Assembly: GCF_035083965.1 (NCBI RefSeq)
Contig: NC_089735.1
Span: 6,536,001 to 6,600,000, forward strand
Reading direction: 5' to 3'
Length of the DNA: 64,000 nucleotides
Source: Branchiostoma lanceolatum
Taxonomy: Eukaryota > Chordata > Leptocardii > Amphioxiformes > Branchiostomatidae
A program made the translations under genes and the position numbers. The notes below the pieces were generated by a model. That model was not told where the DNA came from, did no database searches, and worked only from the letters and a program-made list of their open reading frames with translations. How positions within the stretch are numbered: position 1 is the stretch's first letter; every line of letters begins with the position of its first letter. This document shows, piece after piece, positions 1 through 10,134 of this stretch.

Positions 1-122
1 ACTACTGCTGCTACTACAGCATGTATCCTACACTACAACATGTAGTTTATCTTTAAAATCTTATCTTTCAAATTATATGTGAGTTATATTTTTGTGAGTA
101 GCACAGATGCAAGTTCCTGTAC

Positions 123-2554
123 CTGTGCAAAAAGTGAAGCCTGTTCCCTGGAGTGTCCAAACGGATCGATGTGCCACGCCACAAGGGGTCGACCACAGTC
201 GCCAAACGTCGTGTTTAAGAACTGGAGGCCGAGCGTCATCTGGTCGATGATTGCGTTGTAATGTGTGCTGGCCTCATCGTTCATGCACCAGCCGCCATTG
301 ATAAATTCCAATCGGCCTGTGGAAAGAGATCATTATGAAATTGTTGAAAAAAATGTGTTGAATATTCTAAACAAGACAACTTACCTCTGGTCTACCAGTC
401 TAGAGGGCTGCTTGGAGCACAATTAAATCAGACTAGTACAGAGCTATCTCAAGCTTTACATTTTTGCCATCCCACTTTTTGTTTGGGAGCCTATATAATG
501 TTAATTTTCCTTGGTCAATCTATCATTTTAAGTATACAATTTCAAATATTTCAATTTTTTGGACGGACAGGATAAAATTTTTGCCAGTCCCAACAAGAAA
601 ATTTCCGTCCTGGGACAGAGGGACGGGTCTTGGAGACAGCCCTAGACTGGGGTATAATTTAAGACTTACCTTCGTTCACTAGCTTCTTGACCCTGCTGTG
701 CATGTCTTCATCTTGTTCATCCCACCAGCGCTTGAAGAAGGCCATCTCCACATAGATGAACCTCCTCTTGGGGTTGGCCTCGAGCTGGGGAATGACTCCA
801 TCCAGGATGTACTGAACACCCGCCCTCTGGATGGTGGTGTTTGCTACAAAATAATCAATAATTTGTTTTCCTTCCATGACGTCACAGGCTGCTTTTGCGA
901 AGCAAACAGTATATAATCATTGTGATTCCATCCAACAAAGTGCATGATATTATGACATTTGCTAAATATTTGCTTCTTTAATAGAAGAACACTTTTTGCG
1001 ACTCACAGTCCCAGGTTCTGAACCATTTGCTGCATTCACTGTGACGTTGTAGAAGGAATCTAATTTGATTACCTGGCAGCAGGAATCAAGTATATGATTT
1101 GTTCGATGTTCAATAACTTATGATTACAGAAGGGTGTATTTTGTACAAATATCTCTGTTCATTGGAATAATACTTAACTTAACATAGTTGAATGTAATCA
1201 GGAAATGTCCTACCTTGGTGTCACAAGCACTTTAAGGAGTAACACACCAGTTCTTGTACAATAAGTACAAGTTGTGTAAGACCAGACTGCCCGTGAGACT
1301 GTTAGGTTTGATCCACTCACACAGGGATTAACTCCTCGTCCTGAAAAACTAAAACGGTCTGGCCCAATACCACACTGTAAAACTAGATACATGTTAAAAT
1401 CAGACGTAGTGTACCTCCATAGTAATATTGGTCCACTGTCTTGAGCCAGCCGACGTCGTCATGTGTATGAGGCACCAGGTGCACATTAATCATACCAGGC
1501 TTGATTGGAAGGGAATGACATTTCTGGAGAACGAAACAAAAACAACCAAGAAATGACACAGAATATGTACACGTATCTATAATCAGTCCTACATAAATCT
1601 TCTCTTTTTTTTTTTTACAAACGTATTTATACACTGTGTTCAAGTACAAACTTGTTTTTAACAGTTCTCAAACTTCTCATATCACCTGAACTAGATTGAC
1701 ATGATACAACCGGCGCTGCAGATTGACTCATTGCAGTACCATGCTCCCACCCACTACTCACGGTCCATCCCTATATGCTTTCTAAATTTCATCATTATTC
1801 TTTTGTTTTGTCATTTTTTTGGTGAAATTTCTGAGTAAACCTACAACTTAGTGAGATATGTGACCTAGGATACACAACTGGATAAATACAAAACACATAC
1901 ATGTACTGTAAATATTGTAATAATCACAGGTGGTTTTCAAGGTCACTGCATCACTGTGAACTCACCACATCGACAAAGAGGTGTTGCTATTGGTTCAACC
2001 ATGAGCTAGAAAATGCTGCAAACTCTTGATTTTCACTGTGTTGCAAACTTTAGGTGCAGTGAATTTAATGAGCTTACTGTCAGGGATCATATGGAATTGC
2101 ATTGACCTAGTGTTTCCTCAAGTAAATTTCATTAAAGGCCAAACCCCCATGTATGCCCTTGGGGCCCTAGAAGGGTAGACAGCCCAGGGTATACAACCCC
2201 ACTTTTTCCGTAAACCCAACAACCCTAAACCACCTTGCCACCACCTTTAATATGACTCCTTATAGCTTAGACCACCTTGCCATCACAAATTGTGCTTAAC
2301 ACTACACCTTTTACTTTAGCTGTGTGCTCATGCAATTGAGGTTAAATATACATTTAACCTCCTTGGCTCATGCAACCATATAACCTCCTTGATGCAACTG
2401 ACACGTTTACTAGTACGTGCATGTTACACTCTCGATCCCGCCCTCACGGTTAGCATAATTTTGACAATTTGTTTACCTGATATCCACACGACTGTGCAGT
2501 CACACACGTGATACCAATCGCCAGGAACAATAGTAAACACACTGATCGATCCAT
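123..2554 (-). CDS. MAN2B1: Lysosomal alpha-mannosidase (GH38), 5' part only
   Basis: Four exons are visible: 2477-2554, 1415-1523, 670-843 and 123-316; later exons lie beyond the left edge. Phases agree (0, 1, 1, 0) and give 185 codons. The product would be a glycoside hydrolase family 38 enzyme that removes alpha-linked mannose from N-glycans in the lysosome. Exon 1 begins [20 protein letters not shown], a typical signal peptide. Exon 2 holds HTHDDVGW, whose His and Asp are zinc ligands in this family; exon 4 holds WHIDPFGHS, with the nucleophile Asp. The [11 protein letters not shown] and [12 protein letters not shown] stretches match MAN2B1 and not MAN2B2, which has a different HSHMDVGW site. 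The start ATG is 183 bp from the oppositely oriented CENPU start. The rest of the catalytic and C-terminal domains cannot be judged. Confidence 0.93.
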
Positions 2555-2737
2555 GTGGACACGATCAAAGTACAAACTCCAAGGTTTTTCGGTCAAATCG
2601 GTCACAACTAATTTCTACACCAAGTAGCATGTGACTACAGCATGACCCGTGACCTATGACCTTACTCGCATAGCTACGACTCCAACTCTCGCGAGATCTT
2701 CTGGCACGAGAAGCGTCAACTTCAAAAAAGCAGCAAG
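2555..2737. promoter_or_regulatory. Bidirectional promoter between MAN2B1 and CENPU
   Basis: Only 183 bp separate the two divergent start codons, so both 5' UTRs must be very short and the core promoter shared. No TATA box is evident near either start. The interval contains the palindrome TCTCGCGAGA nearer the CENPU side. Divergent promoters with this motif are common for housekeeping genes in vertebrates. Confidence 0.75.
2687..2696. promoter_or_regulatory. TCTCGCGAGA palindrome (CGCG element)
   Basis: A perfect 10-bp palindrome lies 42 bp upstream of the CENPU ATG. In vertebrates this exact sequence is a CpG-promoter element reported to be bound by BANP (and earlier linked to Kaiso/ZBTB33). 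Binding here is inferred from the motif alone. Confidence 0.6.
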
Positions 2738-5700
2738 ATGGCGACTTCTGCCTCGCAGGATGCCAAACGTTTTACGTTTTGGCCCGACAGAGACAAGCCT
2801 CGCCTGGGATTACGCCCTCCTAGGGGCATAGCGTAAGAAAAACGTGTTATCTAAATTGATGAAAGTTTGCCGAATAGCTATTTGGCCTTGTAGTATTTCT
2901 ATAGTGTAGTTGTGTTACTTGTGTGTACAGCTAAAAAATGGCGGGAAGCGTTGTTCCTCGAATCTAAAACTACTACTCAGACTACTACAGTCTTCATGTA
3001 CCATACTTTTTGCTCCCAATCTGGATGTAAATGGTCAGCAATGCAGCCAGTGTGTGTAGTTTTATAATTATGAATCATATTTGAATTTATTGTCCATAGA
3101 CCATAATTTGTTGTTGTAAATGTCTGAATCTTTCAGATAATGCTCAAATTAGCTTTCTGATAGCAGTTGCACAAAATATGTTTGTGTTTGTCTCATCTAT
3201 GAAACCAAATAACAGTTACTCAAGTAACTGGATAAAATTTGGATATTTCCAACTTTTATCCAGTTGCTTGGGTAACTGTCATTTGGTGTATTTTATTTTT
3301 ATTTTGTTATAACCTTAAACTTAATCAACAGCCATCAAATCATTTGAGGAAATGTTTTTCCCTCACATATGATACAGAATGAGGCAGACTACAATTCGCC
3401 CCTTCACGATTGTGGAAGACTGGAGTTCCCCAGCTAGCAGTCAGCATGATGATGATGATGATGATAAGGTACAGTAAATTTTTAGATATTTGCTATGTTT
3501 TTAAAGTTTGTTCCCTCTCATATGAGTAGATGGCAACTACATGATTTGTACTATGATTTTTATCATTTATTTACTGTTGTTATCATTACCTTCATTGTTT
3601 TAATTATGATCATTATTATTATTTCTATATGTTGATATTTCTGTTTGTATTATTAGCTTTTATGTACGCAGGGCCCCTCTGAAGTGGTAACCACTGAGCA
3701 GGGCTACCCTGGATAAATATGACAGAATAAAGAAAAATGTATATCATCAATATCTTCTCGCTGTAGAAATACTAGAATATATTACAGAGTATCAGACTTC
3801 TAGCCGAGGTACCATCCTCTGTAGTTAACACTGGCTTTCTCTTTTGCTTGCTTACTAAAGAGAGCAAGGTACAGAGGATGATACCCAGGCTATATCAGAT
3901 TCCACTCAATGTATGCCAATTGTTTTGGTTTTTCAGCCCAAGCCTGGTAGACGTGTGAGTTCTAATGTGCATCAGTCCTCCACTGTTCATGACAGCCCTG
4001 AATCTGTGGTGCAAGAAAGCCCACAACATGGAAGCTTACCCGAACAAGAAGAACCAACACAGATGGACATTCATGGTGAGAAAAAATCTTATCAAATTTT
4101 CACCATACTTCTGAAGTACCTGTGGTAGTACCTGGGTTGTTTAAGACTTAGATTTACTTGCCAGTTTTCCATAGATTTTAAAGTGTAAGGAAAAAATAGT
4201 AGAAGACCAATATTTTGTGCAATTTACTGTTTGACCTAAGGTCAGAGTTCTTAACGTTGATTTTGTTGTACAGCCTCTGTGCCGGATGCAGGCAGCACGC
4301 ACCGCAGGAAGAGTGGCCGTGTGTCTAAGGCTCGCAGTGACTGGTGGAAGGCATCCCCTGAAACTGGTTAGTGTGGACAGCTATTGAGACAAGTCAAAGA
4401 CTTTATAGATAGGAATTTGTTACTGATCTTATATTGGACAACATTAGATTATATATATAAATTATGTATAAATTATAAATTATATATTATTTATAAGTCT
4501 TCAAATCTTGTTCAGATCTTAGCAGCACAGCACATTCAGAGTCTGCCAAAACCACTGAGAAGAACAAAGAACAGAGACAGCAAAGTCTCCAGCAAGACAA
4601 CCCAGTCTCGAGTTCCGTCAGAAATACCATGAAGAAGAGACAACAGAAACAGGCAAGTTTCCAGCACGATGAGTCAGACTCAGGTCCTGTTAGGACCACC
4701 GGAAAGAAGAAGCAACAGAGTTCCCAGCTAGATGAGTCAGACTCGGGTTCCAGTAGAACCACTGGAAAGAAGAAACGTCAGAAACTACAGAGTTTCCAGT
4801 CAGATGACTCAGACTCGGGTTCTGTTAGAGCTACGAAGAAGGGACAACAGAGACAGGAAAGTTTCCAGCCAGAAGAGTCAGACCCAGGTTCTGTAAGAAC
4901 CACTGGGAAGAAGAAACGCCAGGAACAACAGAGTTTCCAGTCGGAAGACTCAGACTCAAACACCGTCAGTAACACTGGAAAGAAGAGACAACAGAAACAG
5001 GCAAGTTTCCAGCAAGATGAGTCAGACTCAGGTCCTGTTAGAACCACTGGAAAGAAGAAACGTCAGGAACAACAGAGTTTCCAGTCGGAAGACTCAGACT
5101 CAAACACCGTCAGTAACACTGGAAAGAAGAGACAACAGAAACAGGCAAGTTTCCAGCAAGATGAGTCAGACTCAGGTCCTGTTAGAACCACTGGAAAGAA
5201 GAAACGTCAGGAACAACAGAGTTTCCAGTCGGAAGACTCAGACTCAAACACCGTCAGTAACACTGGAAAGAAGAGACAACAGAAACAGGCAAGTTTTCAG
5301 CAAGATGAGCCAGCAGACTCAGACTCTAGTCCAGTTGGAATGACTGGGAAAAAGAAACGACAGAGACGACCAAGTTTCCAGCCAGACGAATCAGACTCAA
5401 GCACTGTTAAAACTACTGAGAAGAAGAAACGTCAGAGAAAGGAGAGCCGCCAAGCCTTGAGTTCTGTCAGTGCCACTGGGAAGAGGAGACAACATAGTAT
5501 CGAGCCAGAAGACTCAGATTCAGGTTCGGTTAGGACAACTGGAAAGAAGAAACGTCAGAGACGACAGAGTTTGTTGCCAGATGAGTCAGACTCGAGTGCA
5601 GTTACGACAACTAGAAAGAAGAAACGACAGAGTTTCCAGCCAACAGATCCAGAATCGGGTTCTGTTATAACCTTTGGGAAGGAACGACAGGCTCGGCAGA

Positions 5701-8700
5701 GTTTCCAGGCAAATGATGAATCAGTCCCCAGCAGAGCCACCAGGAAGAAGAAACAACAGACACGACAGAGTTCTGAGAAGGCTAGAGCCGAAAAGACAAG
5801 ACCAAGTAGTCAGAGGACACCCGAACTAGAAAATATCGAGGAGTCGAATATCCCTTCAGAATCCAGCATGCAGAAGACAAGGTGATTCAGTAGATTGATT
5901 CTGCAATGAATTGAAGGATTCTGTATGGAACGTGGCAATTTTTAAGGATTAAAGACTGTTTTTTAATGCTACATTATTTTGATCAAAATACACATTGTAA
6001 CAAACCATTGCAATGTTCTATCTTGCAGACGTGTGTCTAAATCTCCAACCGAATGGTGGAAAGTTACAGAGGTAAATGGTAAGTTAGTATACATTGTGTT
6101 ATGTTATGTATTTAGCAAAAGTTCCCGATAAAAGATATGGACAATAGCCCCCATTAAACAAGGTGCATATCTGGCCCAACGAGTGTCTTCTGTCCACTTT
6201 TGCATAAGATTCTGTTGTATGTGCTCAGGTTCAGACAGTAGGAATGGGATGTCCTGTTCATCTGGTGAGGATGAGAACCAGTCTGTGCCTCAAGGCCTTC
6301 AGTCAGGACAGTCTTCTAGTTCGTCCAGCTCATCTGGTGGGTACAGAGGAATGAAAACGCCAAGGAGCCAAGGACAGGTGAGACATCTTCTATTGTTGCA
6401 GCACACGATTCTGAATCGTTTGAAAGGTTAATTTGAACTTTTGTTGTGAGTCATGGTAGCATGTTATCACCGAACATACCGTAGCATGTATCTTATTTTA
6501 TTTCATTACTGGGCCACGATAACATTCAATACGGGTGTTACGGTCCGGTCTGTATTTTACGGTACCACACAGGCTTCCACACAGAATAATTCGAACCTGC
6601 TTCGCGTGGGCCGCCGTTGAAAAGTCGAATACCAGATTTAGATATTGGAACTGAAGTTCTTGTTTTGTTTAAAGACGCCAGTTATGTATGACATAAAAAG
6701 AATACAACACGGTGTATTCTGCATCACCCTCGGTCCTTGCCCTTCCACGGGTTGAATGGCCCTTCGACCGTCAGACACTCTGACCAGCAGTTATACTGGT
6801 ACCTCAGATGATATGGAATACACAGTGTTGTATTCTCTATTTATTTTGCTTGTGGATAGGGGAGTGCCAACAACTTTGTGAGTGGGTTCACCAGGCGTGT
6901 CATCTCCAAACGACCTCCCATCCCTCCTCAACATGCAGTCACTGGTAACGCTGTCAAAGGTGACACCTTTACACACTTACTGCAGTTAACACTGTTGATG
7001 AGTTATTTCAGCCATCTCTGATTGTCTTGTTAAAAACTATACTATACAAGGGGTTGGTGGTAAATAGTAGGGTGGATCAAGTAAACAAATTGTAAAGTCT
7101 AATAAATTTTGTTGAAACACTACTACAAAAATACGGTACTAGCTATTTGATGTAGGTTTGAGTATGTGGTTAGATACAGAATGCTAACTTACTGTGATGT
7201 TTTTTCTTCTTCTCAGGACAAATTGTGTATCAGTGCAGCTCAGGTGGACTTGAGCGTAAGCTAAGTGACCTGACAGACTTGGACATCACGCTAACAATGA
7301 TAGAGGACATAACACAGGAGTACATGGATGCCTCTGCTGGGTAAGAACACACTTTCTATCTCAGCTTCTAGACTCAAGTGTCTGGGTAGGTACTCTCCAA
7401 GCAGAGGATAAGCTCTGGTTTGCTTTGGACATCTTTTAAGCCGTTATTGGCAGTACATAAAATCTGACAAAAAGACGTCCAAAGCAAGCACGAGCCTAAC
7501 TTCAGCGTAGCGTACACAGTCCAACGGTTAGTAACCCTGCCTTTGGACCAGAAAGCCATTAGTTTGACTCCCGGCTCTGCACCCCACATGCACCATACTG
7601 GAAAGAGTGGCAGTCCTTAGGACAGGACATTAAGCCCTGGTCCCCTGTTCATTGTTCTTGTCGAGAAGAGCTAGGGGAATTTCCCCAGTACAGTGAACCT
7701 GTAGATACTGAACATAGCGTCTGCCTTCTCTGTCATGACCAGTGGTAGAAAAGCTTTTTAGTGAGCTTATCTGGTTTGAGATCACTGTCACTTTCTGCAT
7801 GGACAGTATGCATTGGTTATAATTCATAATATGAACCCAACTTTTGTGCATATGTGAAATGAAACACAAAGTCTATTGTGTTAACCACAGCCAGTTAATG
7901 GAGTCAGCAGTGTGCCAGGAAATGATGACTCAGTTCAGAGACAAGGTTACGAGTGCCATCCAGAGGAAGGTTAGTATTTGACATACATGTACATGTACTA
8001 GATGGGTTAGTATGTACTATTGGAAGTATGATAAAGGCTTACTTTGACTTTTTTGAGCAAATAGAGGACAAGACTAGCAGACATGGAAAGAGATGTCTCC
8101 TTGTTGGAGCTGTGTTTGTGGATTTGTTTGTGTTTGCTCGTTTGTGTGCCAATCTTAAAACAGTTGTAGTTAATCCATGTTAAAAAATATTTGCTCACTT
8201 TTTTTCCTTTGCAGATCGACATTGTACACAAGTGTAAGTCTGACCAGTCCAGACTGAAGAAGGTCAGTTTTCTTAGATGTACTTCTCCTATATGGCATAT
8301 TTTCTTAATAGTATGTATTCCTTTCAGACATATGATTCTTAAACGTTCTGTAAGGCCCAACTGCTTTGGTATAGATTTTATGGAAACTATCTTAAGTTTT
8401 GATGTTGACAGCCTTCTTAGGGAGTAAAGCAACTTTTTATCCCATGTCATTTAAAAATAACTCTCAGGGTATTGATACACATGCTGTTTATCATCCAGAT
8501 ATGTCATTGCCTGAAAGTTACTGGACAATCGTGCCCCACAATGTATGCTGCATTGTCCTTATTTTACAGATGGACCTCACAATAAGGAAGAGACGGTCAG
8601 AATTGTTGGCTCTCCAGAGAGAGGATATGAGGTGAGAACCCACCGATCGGAACCTCTGTTTAGAGAATAGAATGGTTGTCTTGTGGTTAGGGTTGTTAAC

Positions 8701-9191
8701 TTAGAATCTGAAGGTTCTCTCGAGCAGACCCCAATGTTGTGCCCTTGGGAAAGACACTTTAGATCTAAATCCTCACTCGACGTCAGTTGAAAAGGAGTAC
8801 TTAGAAGGATAGAGTCAAGCTCTGAAGTGACACAGTAAGGTTTATAAGTCGGTTTTGCTGGCATTCTACTTTATCCTGTGATGTGCAATGAAATTTGTCT
8901 CTGTGCACCAATGTACCTATTCCCCCAAATGAATTCTGAGCTCTGGAAAGTACCCACCTGCAATTTACATATTAGTCATGCTTACTATCTACTACTACTA
9001 AGACTCAGCCATCTATTTACATTGGTATTGTGTATTTTACATGGAATCTTCCCAGACTGGACCAACAGCTTGACAAGCTCCAGGAGAAACTCACTGATTC
9101 CAATGAGAGGGAGCTGACACTACAGAAGACATGCACTGTTCTAAAGGACCTACAGGACCTGCAGCAGAAATACATGGACAGTACCAAATAG
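2738..9191 (+). CDS. CENPU: Centromere protein U with expanded repeat exon
   Basis: Thirteen exons fit in phase: 2738-2832, 3378-3468, 3937-4075, 4274-4366, 4516-5881, 6029-6078, 6229-6377, 6861-6945, 7217-7340, 7891-7969, 8215-8262, 8570-8631 and 9056-9191, giving 838 residues. CENP-U is an inner-kinetochore protein that pairs with CENP-Q in the CENP-O/P/Q/U/R group. The C-terminal 130 or so residues (exons 9-13) match the human coiled coil segment by segment, including LTDLDITLTMIED, KKMDLTIRKRRSELLALQRE and LKDLQDLQQKYMD. The upstream half is low complexity: a basic/acidic repeat exon, flanked by two short exons carrying GRVSKARSDWWK and RRVSKSPTEWWK. Exon 2 ends in an Asp run. The protein is about twice the human length (418), the excess being mainly repeat. 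Identity rests on the C-terminal match; the WW motifs are of unknown role. Confidence 0.85.
3795..3895. mobile_element. Short foldback MITE in CENPU intron 2
   Basis: The ends are near-perfect inverted copies: TAGCCGAGGTACCATCCTCT on the left and the complement of TAGCCTGGGTATCATCCTCT on the right, with a loop of roughly 50 bp and no coding capacity. A similar foldback occurs at about 16660-16740. Confidence 0.6.
4560..5800 (+). repeat. In-frame 24-residue coding repeats in CENPU exon 5
   Basis: About 17 tandem copies of a unit like GKKKRQxxQSFQxDESDSGSVRTT fill this exon. Each unit alternates a Lys/Arg/Gln block with an acidic Ser-Asp block resembling casein kinase 2 sites (Ser with acidic residues at +1 to +3). 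From about 4908 to 5340 two units form a 144-bp higher-order repeat present three times almost without change, a sign of recent unequal exchange or conversion. The repeat also makes long antisense open frames that are not genes. Confidence 0.9.
7500..7760 (+). mobile_element. tRNA-derived SINE-like sequence in CENPU intron 9
   Basis: A tRNA-like head is visible (CAGTCCAACGGTTAGTAACC as box A region, then AGTTTGACTCCCGGC as box B region), followed by a body including CATTAAGCCCTGGTCCCCTG. This layout is that of a tRNA-derived SINE. The ends and any target duplication are unclear. Confidence 0.4.
8668..8866 (+). mobile_element. tRNA-derived SINE fragment in CENPU intron 12
   Basis: It begins GGTTGTCTTGTGGTTAGGGT, like a tRNA box A, then runs through TGTTGTGCCCTTGGGAAAGA. 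The same head and body occur, reversed, at about 27715-28075 and 30690-31045, so this is a shared dispersed family; this copy is 3'-truncated. Confidence 0.55.
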
Positions 9192-9318
9192 ACAAGCATG
9201 TTGCAGAGTAGCTGTATTACTGACTAAGGCAAAGACTGTATGCTGCCACCATTTGTTTGTTTGAACCCTGGTTTATTCATGAGAAGCTCAAATAGGCCAG
9301 CGGGCTGCTTTTCATTGA

Positions 9319-9324
9319 AATAAA
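9319..9324 (+). terminator. CENPU polyadenylation signal
   Basis: AATAAA, 128 bp after the CENPU stop codon and followed by an A run. It is the first such signal downstream; the real cleavage site is not visible. Confidence 0.5.
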
Positions 9325-10134
9325 AAAAAAAGAGGAAAAATATAAAAAAGATTCAGATCATTTAAGTTCTAATCAATCTATGAACATATATCATTACACA
9401 TACAAAGGGTTCAAAACACATAGCAGGGTGAAAGCTGGTATATGGCTAATGTCTGTTCCTTCGCACAACAGTTCTATATGCTATATTGTCTTCCATTTGA
9501 CAGCCTAGTAGCCTATGTCGTGTAAGATACACAGATGGACTTTTTTCAGGATAACTTTCAGAAGACTAGGACAACATTTCTCCTTTTTGATGTGAACAAT
9601 GAAAGGATTATCTAAGTATGGTAAGGTGCAGGCTCCCTATTGGGTGATAGTCTTTGTAAGTTGTAACATTAAGGATTGAAGAAGTTAGTAAAAGACATCT
9701 ATGTACGTAACTATATAAACTAATAAAAAGAGTGCATTTGAAAGGAAAATACATATAAACACCAAAATATCCAATAGAATAAATAACATTAATGTGACAA
9801 CATCTTATAGTAAAGAAACTTAAACTAGCACTTTGTACATCTTACTTCATCATATCAACAGCTTTCTTGATTAATGTATTGATACAGAGCTTGTTTATTA
9901 AATCAGTCTCCATCAGTAAATTAATTTTGTACATCCATCGCTTGCCTTCAAGACTTCTTGGAGTCATTGGCAAATGTTACAAACACATATACATATAGTA
10001 CACATTACCTAAAGGTATCTATAATATTGACAGTAACATTGATGTCTGCAAAGCTGACTGGTTGCTCTTACCACACTGTTCTAGAAGATTTTACGTTTTG
10101 GAATGTTCCATCTGCATGCAGCACAGTTTTGTAA
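9325..10134. other. Intergenic gap between convergent genes
   Basis: CENPU ends on the left and the EF-hand/death gene on the right, tail to tail. No coding region seen. A minus-strand AATAAA lies near 9893-9898, 240 bp beyond the minus-strand stop, and could serve that gene. The rest is A/T-rich unique-looking sequence. Confidence 0.5.

Noticed and set aside
1010..1076. Possible extra mannosidase exon on the minus strand with [20 protein letters not shown]
   Set aside because: The flanking exons (1415-1523 and 670-843) already join in phase and match the family without it, and its acceptor gives another frame.
4487..5740. Several Cys/Ser-rich open frames on the minus strand opposite CENPU exon 5
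   Set aside because: They are shadows of the tandem coding repeat, which keeps the antisense open; no splice sites or family match.
8668..8866. tRNA gene
   Set aside because: The tRNA-like head lacks a full cloverleaf and is repeated elsewhere with the same non-tRNA body, so it is a SINE.
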